Counted from the first letter of the stretch, positions 29,759 through 39,110 are shown. The stretch: 64,000 nucleotides of DNA from Nocardia tengchongensis (GCF_018362975.1 NZ_CP074371.1:3162001-3226000); one strand, 5' to 3'. The notes: generated by a model from the sequence alone, not told the origin. Numbers and translations: made by a program.

Positions 29759-30550
29759 TCAGAGTGTCTGGATGAGGCCGCCGTCGATCCTGAAGTCGGC
29801 GCCGGTGACGTTGGCGGTTCGTTCGCTGGTGAGCAGCAGCACCAGGTCGGCGACCTCTTGCGGGTGGGTGAACCGGCCGGTGACGCTGTCGGCTGCGGCC
29901 TGCCGGACCACCTCGTCGGGATCGGTGGACGCGGCGGCGCCGACCACGGCGGCGACGCCCTGATCGCCCAGCCACAGGCCCGTGGTGACCGGTCCGGGCG
30001 AGATGGTGTTCGCTCTGATGCCCTGCGGGCCGAACTCTTTCGACAGCGATTTGCTGAAGTTCGACAAGGCGGCCTTCGCCGCGGAGTAGTCGATGACGCC
30101 GGGATCGGGGAGGTACGCGTTGACCGAGCTGATCGTCACGATGGCGGCGGTGCCGCGCTGGATCAGGTACGGCAGGGCGGCGCGCGCCGTGCGAACCGCG
30201 ACGAGCAGGTTGGTGGTCAGCGACCATTGCCAGTCCTCGTCCGTCATGGCGAGGAAGCCCTGCACCCGGGGGATGACCGCGCCGATGTTGTTGACCAGGA
30301 TGTCGATTCCGCCGAACGCGGTCACGGCGTCGTCGATCAGCTGCTGGGGTCCTTCGGGAGTGCTGAGATCGATCAACGGTGTCCGCACTCCGTCGTGGGC
30401 AGCCAGCTCCGTCAGGTCCTGACTTCCGGTGCGTGACCCGGCGACCACCGAGGCTCCCTCGGCAGCAAGTGCTTTCGTCACTGCCAGCCCGATCCCCCGG
30501 CTGGCGCCGGTCACCACGGCCACCTTGCCCGCAAGGCTGAGATCGAACAT
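29759..30550 (-). CDS. Short-chain dehydrogenase/reductase
   Basis: 263 aa classical SDR: cofactor motif TGASRGIG (14-21), NNIG, catalytic serine in VTISSVN and YSAAK (Tyr/Lys). SRTG after beta-2 favours NADP(H) over NADH. C-terminal ITGADFRIDGG-type end (NVTGADFRIDGG) matches FabG-like oxidoreductases. Spacing of 7-14 bp to both neighbours shows operon membership. Substrate unknown, presumably an alcohol or ketone processed together with the hydrolases. Confidence 0.9.
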   Translation of the reverse strand: MFDLSLAGKVAVVTGASRGIGLAVTKALAAEGASVVAGSRTGSQDLTELAAHDGVRTPLIDLSTPEGPQQLIDDAVTAFGGIDILVNNIGAVIPRVQGFLAMTDEDWQWSLTTNLLVAVRTARAALPYLIQRGTAAIVTISSVNAYLPDPGVIDYSAAKAALSNFSKSLSKEFGPQGIRANTISPGPVTTGLWLGDQGVAAVVGAAASTDPDEVVRQAAADSVTGRFTHPQEVADLVLLLTSERTANVTGADFRIDGGLIQTL

Positions 30551-30557
30551 CTCGTCC

Positions 30558-31352
30558 TCAGAGCTCCTGGCTCTTCAACCACGACAGGCAGGCGTCGGCG
30601 ACCTCGCGCCAACCGTGATCGACCACCAGGGAATGCCCGCGGTCCGGGAACTCCAGCAGATCGGTGACCGCGTCGGAATGGCGATACTGCTTCAGGGTCG
30701 CTCTGGTGACGGCTTCGGGGACGGTGTGGTCTTTGCCGCCGGTGATGAGCAGCAGTGGGCCGCGGCCCGAATTGGCGGTATCCACCTTGGCTGCGGAGTG
30801 CGGGTTGAAGTTGGCCGCCGCCGCTTCGAACAGCGGTTTGCCGGGGGCGGGCACAGCCCAGCGCTCATACAGTTCGTCGGACTCCTCGGCCGGGATCGCA
30901 TTGCCGAACGCGTACCTGAATTCCGCGGCCGTGAGCGACACCGCCCGGTTGCGGTTGGCCGGGTTCTTGAACACGGGTGTGGTCGAGCGCAGCGCCGAAA
31001 GCGGCAGCGGCAGTACGCCTTTGATCTGGGCGGCGTCGATGGCGATCGCCGCGGCGGCGCGATCCTGCCCGAGCAGCTTCTGGGCGATCATCCCACCGAA
31101 GGAGTGTCCGACGAGGATCGGTGGTGCCGGCAGGTCAGCGATGATCGCGGCATAGTGTTCGACCACGTCGTCGATGCCGTGGCCGGCGACACCGTCCGAG
31201 GTGGCCCGCGCCGAGGCGACGGTGTCGAGTTCACCGGGCCAGCCGGGCGCAGCGACCTGGTAGCCGTGTTCGCTGAACAACTCGAGCCAGGGTTGCCAGG
31301 ATGCCGAGTGCAGCCAGAGTCCGTGAATGAAGATGACCGGAGTGTCAGTCAT
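30558..31352 (-). CDS. Alpha/beta hydrolase, first gene of the operon
   Basis: 264 aa starting MTDTPVIFIHGLWLHSASWQ. Nucleophile elbow VGHSFGGMIAQ, acid in ITGGKDHTVP and His in PDRGHSLVVD complete a triad. No signal peptide, so it is cytoplasmic. It heads the operon 91 bp after the stop of the LAL-type LuxR gene. With the SDR and the chloroperoxidase-like hydrolase it suggests catabolism of an ester or cyclic ketone. Confidence 0.88.
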   Translation of the reverse strand: MTDTPVIFIHGLWLHSASWQPWLELFSEHGYQVAAPGWPGELDTVASARATSDGVAGHGIDDVVEHYAAIIADLPAPPILVGHSFGGMIAQKLLGQDRAAAAIAIDAAQIKGVLPLPLSALRSTTPVFKNPANRNRAVSLTAAEFRYAFGNAIPAEESDELYERWAVPAPGKPLFEAAAANFNPHSAAKVDTANSGRGPLLLITGGKDHTVPEAVTRATLKQYRHSDAVTDLLEFPDRGHSLVVDHGWREVADACLSWLKSQEL

Positions 31353-31443
31353 GATGTCGCCCTTCGCTTTCGGTGCTGTGACTCGTTCATCAGACCCTGC
31401 GTGAGCTGCTCGGCGAATCAGTGAAACCCCCCAGTGATCGGCC

Positions 31444-34227
31444 CTAGTCCCGCGGACCGAGTGCCGAACGGAGCTGCCTGCGGGAGGTCACCGCGAGCTT
31501 CCGGAAGACCTTCGTGAGGTGGTACTCGACGGTGGAGGTGCTGATGTAGAGGCGGGCTGCGATCTCGCTGTTGGTCGCCCCCTCGGCCGCCAATGCGGCG
31601 ATCTGGGACTCCTGAGGGGTGAGCTGCGGGCCGGGCGCCGGGTTTCTGGGGTGTACGTGTTCACCCGTGGCGGCCAGTTCGGCCCGGGCGCGCTCGGCGA
31701 AGAGCGGGGCACGGGCCGAGGAGAACATCTCGTAGGCGAGCCGCAGCTGGACTCGGGCCTGCAGGCGCTCTTTGCGCCGGCGCAACCATTCGCCGTACAC
31801 CAGATGCGTCCGGGCGAGGTCGACGGTGATCCTGGTCCGTCCGAGCTGGTCGATGGCTTCCCGGTACCATGCCGCCGCGTTGTCGTCCCCGGCCACCAAG
31901 GCCCGCGCTCGCGCCAAAGTCCCCAGCGCCCACGGTGTTCCGCTGGCCTGCGCCTGATCTTCCAACCGGGCCAAGGCAGCCGACGCCGGTGCCGGCCGTT
32001 GTGCGCGAACTGCCGCCTCGACCATATCGGCGAGCATCAGGTTGCTGAGGCCGGGCACGTCGTGGTCGAAGAGAAACTGGGCCCGGTCCAGAGCCGCGCG
32101 ATAGTTTCCCAGACTCAGCTCGAGGACGATCAGGTAGCGAGCCGCCAGCGCCGCCTGGATGGCCCGGCACGGGAAATCCACACCCTCGACACTCGACGCC
32201 AGCGCGCGGGCCTCGGCCTCCGCACCACCCCAGACCAGCAGTTCCAGCCGTTGTATGGACTTCTCCTGCGGCGCCCCGATCACCGTCAGCAGCTCGCGGG
32301 ACTCCGTCAGATAGTCGGCGCACTCGTCGGGCCGGCCCGCTCGTAGCGCGTCCGTCGCCTGACATTCGAGGACGATCCGGAGCCCGAGCAGGGCGCCGGT
32401 GTCTCGATCGTAGGCATGCAGCCGCGCGAAGACGACCTGCCGGGCACCGTCGTCCCACAGCTCGTCGCTCGCGTAATGGGCGAATATCGCCAAAGGCATT
32501 CCCTCCTCGGCGATTTCGTGGTCGCGCAGGGATTCGAGCGCGGCACGCCACCGGGGGACGGCCGCGGCGTGACCTTCGCTGATCCGGGTGGCGAAGGCAA
32601 CGATGAACAGGTCGTACACCGACAGTTCCGCCGACCGCCGTTCGAGCGCACTCAGTACGGCGCGTGCGACTTCGGACACCGTGGTGCTCACGGTGTCATC
32701 TCTGGACAGCATCGCCGAACTCAGCGCCTGGCACAGCAGGAGCCAGACCAGGTCACCGTCCGCCGGGCCCAACTCCGCGGCGGCCGTCAGCAGCAGAGCG
32801 GGCTGGTCTTCCAGTCGGCTGAAATGCCTCTCGATGGCGGCCTTCAGCCAGCGGGCCCGCCCGCGCATCACGGGTACCCTGGCCACCGGTTGCGACCCGA
32901 GGAGCAGGCGCTGCGCTGACTGGGGGTCACCGCACATCAGATAGACCTGGGCCGCGGCCAGTCGCCGCTCGTCGCGTTGTGAGATTTCGGGAGTCAATTC
33001 GGCCGCGCGGGCGAGAAACTGTGCCTCGGCCGCATAACCGCCACGGGCTCGGGCGCGCTGCGCGGAGTGCTGCAGATCGCGTGCTACCGCTTCGTCGGCG
33101 CCCGCGGTGGCGGCGGCAAGATGCCAGGCTCGGATGTCGGGGTCGTGGTCCGGGTCGCAGGCCGCGGAGATGGCCTGATGTGCTCGCCGTAAGCCGGCCG
33201 GGTCGGCAGCCGCGTGTACGGCGGACCGAATCAGTGGGTGGGAGAAGGCGAAACCGTTGCCGGGCACCAGCACTCCGGCCTCGACCGCGGGGTCGGCGGC
33301 GGTTTCCGGCAATCCGAGCAGCGCCGCCGCCCGCCACAGCAGCGCGGTGTCCCGGATCGGACTGATCGAAGCCAGCAGCAGCAGATCTCGGGTGGGCTTG
33401 GGGAAGGCCCGGATCCGCTCGAGAAAGCAGGCCACGAGCCGCGGGCCGATGGGCAGCGGTTCGGGCAGTGCCGCGGTGCCACCCAATTGTTCGGTCGTCA
33501 GTGAATGCGCCAATGTCACCAAGGCGAGTGGGTTGCCGCCGGTCTGCTCGGCGAGCCTGCGGGCAACGTCGTCGTTGAGGGAGCGGCGGGCGGTACGGGC
33601 CAGCAGTTCCCTCGCGGCCGAGCCGGAAAGTCCTGCCACTGTATGTATCGCCAAACCTTCGAAACCCGTGCTGTCGGAGGCCAGTTCGCGCACCGCGAAC
33701 AGGATTCCCACACCCTCGGCGTGCAGGCGCCGCGCGACGAAGGTCAACGCATCACGGGACTCGCGGTCCAGCCATTGCACGTCGTCGACCAGGCACACCA
33801 GCGGGCCGTCGCCGGCCAAGTCCGCGAAGAGGCTCAGGGTCGCGAGGCCTACCAGGAATCGATCGGGCGGTGGACCCGCGACGAGTCCGAAAGCAGCGCC
33901 CAGGGAGGCCTTTTGCGGCGCTGGAAGGAGCTCGCGACGATCGAGGAACGGGCGCAGGAGACGATGCAGCGCGGCGAACGCCAAGGGAGACTCCGACTCG
34001 ATGCCGGAGGTCCGCAACACCAGTAGATCCGGGGCGGCCGCGGCTATATGGTCGAGCAACCGGGTCTTTCCTATCCCCGGTGCCCCCGCCAGCACCAGCC
34101 CTTCGCTCTGTCCTGCTCGGACCTTGCTCGTGAAGGTTTCCAGCGCAAGGCATTCCGCTGCCCTGCCGACCAGTGGAATCTCTCGAGCGAGCGGCGGGGT
34201 GGTCGCGGGGTCGCAGATTTCGGTCAT
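31444..34227 (-). CDS. LAL-family (MalT-like) LuxR regulator, ATPase-HTH
   Basis: 927 aa. N-terminal AAA-type ATPase: Walker A GAPGIGKT (48-55), Walker B LVCLVDDVQWLD (~140). The middle ~450 residues are helical repeats (TPR-like). The C-terminal LuxR HTH reads LTPQESQIAALAAEGATNSEIAARLYISTSTVEYHLTKVFRKL. Large ATP-binding LuxR (LAL) regulators typically activate adjacent catabolic or biosynthetic operons when a ligand binds. Its position directly upstream of the hydrolase/SDR/cupin operon on the same strand makes that operon the likely target. Confidence 0.92.
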   Translation of the reverse strand: MTEICDPATTPPLAREIPLVGRAAECLALETFTSKVRAGQSEGLVLAGAPGIGKTRLLDHIAAAAPDLLVLRTSGIESESPLAFAALHRLLRPFLDRRELLPAPQKASLGAAFGLVAGPPPDRFLVGLATLSLFADLAGDGPLVCLVDDVQWLDRESRDALTFVARRLHAEGVGILFAVRELASDSTGFEGLAIHTVAGLSGSAARELLARTARRSLNDDVARRLAEQTGGNPLALVTLAHSLTTEQLGGTAALPEPLPIGPRLVACFLERIRAFPKPTRDLLLLASISPIRDTALLWRAAALLGLPETAADPAVEAGVLVPGNGFAFSHPLIRSAVHAAADPAGLRRAHQAISAACDPDHDPDIRAWHLAAATAGADEAVARDLQHSAQRARARGGYAAEAQFLARAAELTPEISQRDERRLAAAQVYLMCGDPQSAQRLLLGSQPVARVPVMRGRARWLKAAIERHFSRLEDQPALLLTAAAELGPADGDLVWLLLCQALSSAMLSRDDTVSTTVSEVARAVLSALERRSAELSVYDLFIVAFATRISEGHAAAVPRWRAALESLRDHEIAEEGMPLAIFAHYASDELWDDGARQVVFARLHAYDRDTGALLGLRIVLECQATDALRAGRPDECADYLTESRELLTVIGAPQEKSIQRLELLVWGGAEAEARALASSVEGVDFPCRAIQAALAARYLIVLELSLGNYRAALDRAQFLFDHDVPGLSNLMLADMVEAAVRAQRPAPASAALARLEDQAQASGTPWALGTLARARALVAGDDNAAAWYREAIDQLGRTRITVDLARTHLVYGEWLRRRKERLQARVQLRLAYEMFSSARAPLFAERARAELAATGEHVHPRNPAPGPQLTPQESQIAALAAEGATNSEIAARLYISTSTVEYHLTKVFRKLAVTSRRQLRSALGPRD

Positions 34228-34480
34228 CTGTGCTGCCTCGGCGGGAGATTCGATCCGCCCGAACCGGCTCGACGGCGATGTCGATGTTCACCGGGCCGGT
34301 GAACGCGAGCTGTCGGTGCGGGGACAGCGATGACCGTGCACATCGTGTCTCCTTCGCGACAGGTGGCCTGCCTTCAAAACTAAGGAGACGGGTACGCCGG
34401 AGTGAACCGCTGATGCTCGAGTTGTGCACGCACAGAACAGCACTGTGCCGAATCGGTCAGATTCGTCAAGGGGCCTGACG

Positions 34481-35422
34481 TCAGTTGGCTCGCTGCCAGT
34501 CCCGGGGAGACATGCCGTAGGCGTCGCGGAATCGGCGAGCGAAGTGGGCGGGGCTGGCGAAGCCCCATCGGCCCGCTACCGCGGCTATCGAGGTGGTGCG
34601 GCCCAGCCGAGCGAGATCGGCGTATGCGCCCTCGAGACGGGCGTTGATGATCCACTGGCTCAACGTAGTTCCACGCGCAGACCAGATGTTGTACAGGTGT
34701 CGGACCGAAATATTGTGTGCCCGCGCGATGTGATCGGGGTTGAGGCCAGGGTCCCCGAGGTGCTGTTCCACATAGGCGGCTATCCGCAGATAGAGCGAGT
34801 CGTGGAGGGCTTCGTGTCGGCGAGGGTCGGCCGCGGCGGTGGTGATCAGGGCGCGGATCAATTGGGTGGTGGCCGATTTGAGCATGATTTGAGCGGGGCC
34901 GGGCTCGATGTCCCCCGCTTCGCCGAGCGCGGTGATGTGGGCGCTGACCAAATCGTAGAGCGGACTGGATTTGAGCCGGGGTGCCGCGCGGCGGACTGTT
35001 TCGATCGGCAGCGCGAGTTGGTCGTAGTCGAAGATCACCACCTTGAGGCCGTTGAAACCGGGGGATGTCAGGTCCGAGGTGCTGGTGCCGTCGGTGAGCG
35101 AGAGCTCACCGGCGGCAAGGATCTGGTCCGCGCCGCAGTGCGACCAAGTGCTGGATCCGGTCAGATGCACACCGACGCCGACTCGTTCGGGTGCGGCGAC
35201 GCGCAACTGCTTGGCGTCGCGCAGCACCCTCATGCCGGTGCCGAAGACCTGCGTCACGTGCACGCCGGCGCCCAGCTCCCGCACGGCGACCCGATGCCAC
35301 AGTTGACCGGCAAACCCCTCGAACTGGTTGATCGACGGAACCTCGGTGTCGGCCAACAGATCCTGCGCCGCCTCGATCCGCTCGCCCACCGGAAGCAGAC
35401 CGGTATCCAACACCACAACCAC
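34481..35422 (-). CDS. AraC-family regulator
   Basis: 313 aa from GTG 35422 with GGGAGG six bases upstream; the frame continues to 35539 but without a better start. The N-terminal ~200 residues look like the AraC_binding_2 (NorR/ThcR-type) sensor domain (INQFEGFAGQLWHR). The C-terminal double HTH is full length: NPDHIARAHNISVRHLYNIW and VAGRWGFASPAHFARRFRDAYGMSPRDWQR. It resembles ThcR-like activators of catabolic P450/dehydrogenase genes. Located 253 bp upstream of the LAL regulator, same strand. Confidence 0.9.
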   Translation of the reverse strand: MVVVLDTGLLPVGERIEAAQDLLADTEVPSINQFEGFAGQLWHRVAVRELGAGVHVTQVFGTGMRVLRDAKQLRVAAPERVGVGVHLTGSSTWSHCGADQILAAGELSLTDGTSTSDLTSPGFNGLKVVIFDYDQLALPIETVRRAAPRLKSSPLYDLVSAHITALGEAGDIEPGPAQIMLKSATTQLIRALITTAAADPRRHEALHDSLYLRIAAYVEQHLGDPGLNPDHIARAHNISVRHLYNIWSARGTTLSQWIINARLEGAYADLARLGRTTSIAAVAGRWGFASPAHFARRFRDAYGMSPRDWQRAN

Positions 35423-35836
35423 GCGACACCTCCCACGGTCCCTCTCGAGAGGAACGGCTGGTGAGCAGCGTAACCAGTGGAGTGCATGTTCGTGTGCCGA
35501 GCCGATGAAGCATCGCTCGATCGTTCTGCCCGACCACACCCGGCGAGGATCGCGGTGAGGGGGCTATTTGCAGCCCGGCCACTCGCACGTTACGGGGACC
35601 CGGGAGGAAGCCCGCTACCGCCCGAGGGCGAGTTGGACGATTACCTCGACCACGTGGATAGCCTGATCAGTCACGTTGCCCAGTGCGCGGCAGACCATGG
35701 TGCTGGCTCACAGGCCGATGGTGCCGGTGGACTCTCACCGTGCCAACAGCGTGCCGAGACGTGCCGACACTCCGTGGACGCAACGTCATGAAAGGGACGT
35801 TGAACCGGGACTACCTAGACACGCCAGCGCCAGTTG
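35423..35836. other. Intergenic region upstream of the AraC gene
   Basis: No convincing gene in this 414 bp. It contains the AraC promoter region and reaches up to a degenerate tRNA. Short open frames lack ribosome sites and recognisable domains. Confidence 0.4.
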
Positions 35837-35907
35837 GACTGGTGGACGAGTCTTGATGTTCCCTTACGCGGAAGTGGTCACTGGTTCGATCCCAGTGTCC
35901 CACACCA
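35837..35907 (+). pseudogene. Degenerate tRNA-Val(UAC), intact 3' half with CCA
   Basis: 35859-35907 has a TTCC/GGAA anticodon stem core with loop CTTACGC (anticodon TAC), a variable loop, a perfect T-arm ACTGG-TTCGATC-CCAGT, acceptor strand GTCCCAC, A and encoded CCA. Upstream, GACT/AGTC (35837-35852) could be a decayed D-arm, but no 5' acceptor strand pairs with GTCCCAC and there are extra bases before the anticodon stem. A 3' tRNA half is the usual remnant of phage or ICE integration at a tRNA gene. Confidence 0.65.
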
Positions 35908-36017
35908 AAAAGAACTAGCTGATCAGCCGAGCCCGATATCCGCTATTGCCTCTGAGCGGGCGATCCGCAGTCGCGCGACAGTGGACCGCCGCTCGACGGT
36001 TTGCCGCTGTCGAACCG

Positions 36018-36104
36018 CGCTCGCCGCGCGGGTGCCGACCGGTTGAACCCGGATCTGCGGCCCGACTGCTGTCAGGGTGTTCGCGTTGTGGAGCGTTAGG
36101 CCCA
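36018..36104. repeat. 87-bp direct repeat, copy A
   Basis: Runs from CGCTCGCCGCGCGGGTGCC to GTGGAGCGTTAGGCCCA and is ~90% identical to 40236-40321 in the same orientation. Weaker similarity extends ~70 bp upstream. The 19-bp motif seen after tRNA-Ala follows it at 36108-36126. Confidence 0.8.
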
Positions 36105-36340
36105 AAACCCGCAGTGCGCGAACACCTGACAGGTGGCCGTCGACTCGGGATCGCGGGATGCGGGAATCGACTCTGGCACAAGAGCTTGCAGCTGAGACTG
36201 GCCCCACAAAAGTGGTACGTACCAACGACGGCTTCGCGTCCTTGGACAATCAGCTCGACCGGTGGCTGCGGCTCGAGCGGCAGGTGCTCGTGTCGGGCTG
36301 GTCCTGCCGGTATCAGAGGTGCGACTCTCCGAGCGTTTTG

Positions 36341-36754
36341 TTAGACGCTGGCGACGGCGACGATTCGGCGCGGAACGACGGTGATCAGCTTTCGCTCCGC
36401 CCGCACGGTCGGTGCATCCGGGCCGAGGTACTTGGCGCGGATGCGTGCTGTCCACAACCCATCGGGATCGTTGTCCACGGTAGCGTCGCCGATCACCCGA
36501 ACCTGCCTGTTCGGCCGTTCCCCGTCGGCGCGCAGCGCCTCCTCCACATCGATCACCAGTCCGACCCGGGAGTCGGCCGCCACCCGTCGCAGATGGGGCC
36601 GCCGCGCATAACTGGTCAGCAGGATCCGCCCGTCCGCCCAGAGGAACCAGATCGGCGTAATGTGCGGAAACCCGTCGGCCTCCACCGTCGAGAACCGTGC
36701 GACTGTATCCGACGCCAGCAACCGTTCTACCTCGAATTCGTCCAACTGACGCAT
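36341..36754 (-). CDS. Pyridoxamine-5'-phosphate-oxidase-fold flavin/F420 protein
   Basis: 137 aa from ATG 36754 (MRQLDEFEVERLLASDTVARFSTV). Split-barrel PPOX fold: GFPHITPIWFLW, DGRILLTSYARRPHLRRVAADSRVGLVID, then RQVRVIGDATV. In actinomycetes this size and pattern fits FMN- or F420-dependent PPOX-class reductases. It lies 34 bp downstream of a ComB-type gene, same strand, so they are probably co-transcribed. Substrate unknown. Confidence 0.8.
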   Translation of the reverse strand: MRQLDEFEVERLLASDTVARFSTVEADGFPHITPIWFLWADGRILLTSYARRPHLRRVAADSRVGLVIDVEEALRADGERPNRQVRVIGDATVDNDPDGLWTARIRAKYLGPDAPTVRAERKLITVVPRRIVAVASV

Positions 36755-36788
36755 GCCGTCGGCGTCCTTTCCTGTCCCGGAACGAGAT

Positions 36789-37487
36789 TCACCCGCCCGC
36801 AGCCGAGACACGTTCAGCGTGCAGAGCCAGGGTCTTCCCGTGCGGCTGCGCGATCATCGCGAAGGCGAATTCGTCGGGCTGCAGGCACAATCGGACATCG
36901 TCGCGATGGACGCCTTGGTATCCGCGACGCACTCCCTGATCCAGGGCGGCCGCGGCGTGACTGTGACGCGCTCGGCGGATAAACGGTTCCGGATCCACGG
37001 CTGGGTCGGCGACGCATTCGGCGATGTACTGCGCGCAGGCCAGGTCCTCGGTAGCGGTCCCGTTGTCCCCGGTCACGACGAAGGTCACCTGCTCGGGTGC
37101 CGTGCGACGGAGCACGGCGGCGGTCGCGGCGGCCGTCGCGAACCCCGTGCACACGACGGTCCCCGCCTCGGCGACGGCGAGAGCGCCCACTGTTCCCGCG
37201 GTCGTCTTCATGACCAGCGTTCGGCCGGTCAGATTCAGCGCCGCGATCCGCCCGGGCGAGTTGGCCAGATCGAAACCGGGGACCGGCGCGCCGTCCCGGA
37301 TGGTCACCCAGTCCGGATGCGCGGCTTTCGCGGCGAGCGCGTGGCCGTCCGACCGGGCGAGCACGATCCGGTCGGCTCCCCGTGCGAATGCCCAAGCTGC
37401 AGTGGTGAATGCACGCATGACGTCGACGACCACGGCAACCGAGGGAACCTCGGTCGGCTGATTGGGGCCGATGAGAATCGAGTGCAC
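36789..37487 (-). CDS. ComB-like 2-phosphosulfolactate phosphatase family protein
   Basis: 232 aa. ComB family features: [58 protein letters not shown] and [10 protein letters not shown]. Archaeal ComB hydrolyses 2-phosphosulfolactate in coenzyme M synthesis. Bacterial homologues are common without CoM, so the natural substrate here is unclear. It sits four bases downstream of a frameshifted methyltransferase gene and upstream of the PPOX gene: a three-gene unit inside the repeat-flanked cassette. Confidence 0.82.
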   Translation of the reverse strand: MHSILIGPNQPTEVPSVAVVVDVMRAFTTAAWAFARGADRIVLARSDGHALAAKAAHPDWVTIRDGAPVPGFDLANSPGRIAALNLTGRTLVMKTTAGTVGALAVAEAGTVVCTGFATAAATAAVLRRTAPEQVTFVVTGDNGTATEDLACAQYIAECVADPAVDPEPFIRRARHSHAAAALDQGVRRGYQGVHRDDVRLCLQPDEFAFAMIAQPHGKTLALHAERVSAAGG

Positions 37488-37491
37488 GGGT

Positions 37492-38272
37492 TCAGGCGGT
37501 GGTGTGGGCGACGGCCAGGAGGTGGGCGCTGGTGTGGATGAGGTGGGGGTCTTGTTCCATGAGGCGGGCGGATTCGAGGGCGGCGGGGGCGAGAGGGGGG
37601 AAGGCGGAGATGCCGGCGCGGTCGAGGGCTGGCCAGGCGGGTCCTTCGATGCCGTAGATCTGGATGTCGGTCAGGTGTGCGGATGCCAGTTCGGTGCGGA
37701 GTTCGTCGGCGGTGTGCCAGTGGGTGGGGACGAAACCGACGTGGCCGTCGTAGGAGCCGGTGGCGATGGTCCGACGGACGGCCGGCGTCAGGGTGTGGTC
37801 CAGGGTGCCGTCAGCGCCGGTCTCGAGGATCGACAGGTAGCGGCTGATGGCGGCGACGATCACGATGCCGCCGGGGCGCAGGACGCGGACGGACTCGGCG
37901 AGTGCGGTGGCGCGGTCGGCGGATTCGGTCAGGTGGTCGAGCGGGCCGAGCAGCAGGACGACATCGACGTCGGCTGCACCGGCCGGAAGATGCCGGGCAT
38001 CTCCGACCTCGGCGGTGACGCCGGGGAAGCAACCCGGCTTGCGCCACATGCGCGGGCACCGGGTCGATCAGGTGGACGGTGTGGCCGTCACCGGCCAGCC
38101 AGCGCGCGTGCACTCCGGTCCCGCCGCCGACATCGAGGATCCGCGCAGGCGCGGTCACCTCACGGCGGATCAGCTCCTGGGTGCGGAGAGACTCCAGTCG
38201 GCCGTGTGGAGTCCGTGTCAGCCGGTCCTGCTCGGCCGCATCCGAATAGTGCCGGAAGAGTTCAGATGTCAT
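37492..38272 (-). pseudogene. SAM-dependent methyltransferase with a frameshift
   Basis: From ATG 38272 (MTSELFRHYSDAAEQDRL) the frame gives the SAM motif ILDVGGGTGVHARWLAGDG and HLIDPVPAHVAQAG, then shifts near 38,022. The other frame continues as GVTAEVGDARHLPAGAADVD and VLLLGPLDHL to the stop at 37492. One extra C in a CCCC run (minus strand) accounts for it; without it the protein would be ~260 aa. Class I methyltransferase with C-terminal THWHTADEL. Starts the methyltransferase-ComB-PPOX unit. Confidence 0.75.
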
Positions 38273-38672
38273 CGGTCGCCCTAAAGCAGGAGATGGCCGG
38301 GCAGAGCCCCCGGAATGCGGTCGGCTCAGCCCGGTCGGCGTAATCCACTGTGCCACAATCGATCCGGACGGCCGATGAGGCCGGGGGAGAGGCGTTCACG
38401 CCGCGACTGTAGCGACCCTCGAAGGCGGTGGCCCGCTATCGGATCACGGTGATCGGGACCCGGCGATCGGTCGGCGCCCGAGGTAGTCCAACGACCGCAC
38501 GGGCCCAGTCGACAAGTCGCCGCGGAGCCTCTCCCACATGGCAGTCCTCCATCAGCGCGCACAACCCAGCTGACCACGCGATCTTCGATCGCGTCGCACC
38601 GTGCGCGAAGTAATTGTCGACCACCGGGAACGAACGAGATGGCAGGCGCGGGACACGCAGTACAGTGCCGTG
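38273..38672. other. Divergent promoter region between methyltransferase and GNAT genes
   Basis: A 400-bp region without a convincing gene. It contains the palindrome GATCACGGTGATC (38442-38454) and, at its right end, TACAGT (38661-38666), a likely -10 for the leaderless GNAT gene. A short minus-strand frame ending PITVIR at 38436 could be the tail of a lost gene. Confidence 0.4.
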
Positions 38673-39110
38673 GTGGCTGTCACCGTGGAAATATTGACCG
38701 AGGTCGACGACGAGATCGTAGAAGCTTTCGGCCGGTTGTTGCCCCAGCTGTCGCAGACAGCGGCACAGTTGAGTCGGGAAACGTTGGCGCGGTTGGCCGC
38801 TGCCGAATCGACCACCGTCCTGGTCGCACGGAGCGACGGAAAGATCGTCGGGACGTTGAGCTTGGTGATGTTCCCGATCCCGTCGGGCCTTCGAGCACGG
38901 GTGGAGGATGTGGTGGTCGATGACGCGGCCCGGGGCCACGGCATCGGTGCCGCCTTGATCGAGGAGGCCAAGACTCGGGCCGGTGCTGCGGGTGCGCGGA
39001 CACTGGATCTGACCTCGCGAGCTTCGCGGTCTGCCGCCAATCGCCTCTATGAACGGCTCGGATTTCAACCGCGCGATTCACGGGTCTACCGCTTCGCTCC
39101 GACCGCCTGA
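38673..39110 (+). CDS. GNAT-family N-acetyltransferase
   Basis: 145 aa from GTG 38673, placed seven bases after the -10-like TACAGT, so the mRNA is probably leaderless; GTG 38670 is an alternative. GNAT core: TVLVARSDGKIVGTLSLVMF (strands 2-4), acetyl-CoA loop VVDDAARGHGIGAALIEEA and SAANRLYERLGFQ. Small-molecule or protein N-acetylation is implied; no neighbour suggests a substrate. Confidence 0.85.
   Translation: MAVTVEILTEVDDEIVEAFGRLLPQLSQTAAQLSRETLARLAAAESTTVLVARSDGKIVGTLSLVMFPIPSGLRARVEDVVVDDAARGHGIGAALIEEAKTRAGAAGARTLDLTSRASRSAANRLYERLGFQPRDSRVYRFAPTA

Noticed and set aside
33257-34333. Long plus-strand frame of 358 codons antisense to the LAL regulator
   Set aside because: Ser/Arg-rich translation with no domain; the opposite strand has clear Walker and HTH motifs. 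Third-position GC makes such mirror frames common.
36789-37487. Evidence for coenzyme M biosynthesis
   Set aside because: Only a ComB-like gene is present; no comA, comC, comD/E homologue nearby, so a CoM pathway is not supported.
38436-38560. Minus-strand mini-gene of ~39 codons ending PITVIR
   Set aside because: Protein-like but too short, with no ribosome site or family; it may be a fragment, so it is only mentioned in the intergenic note.
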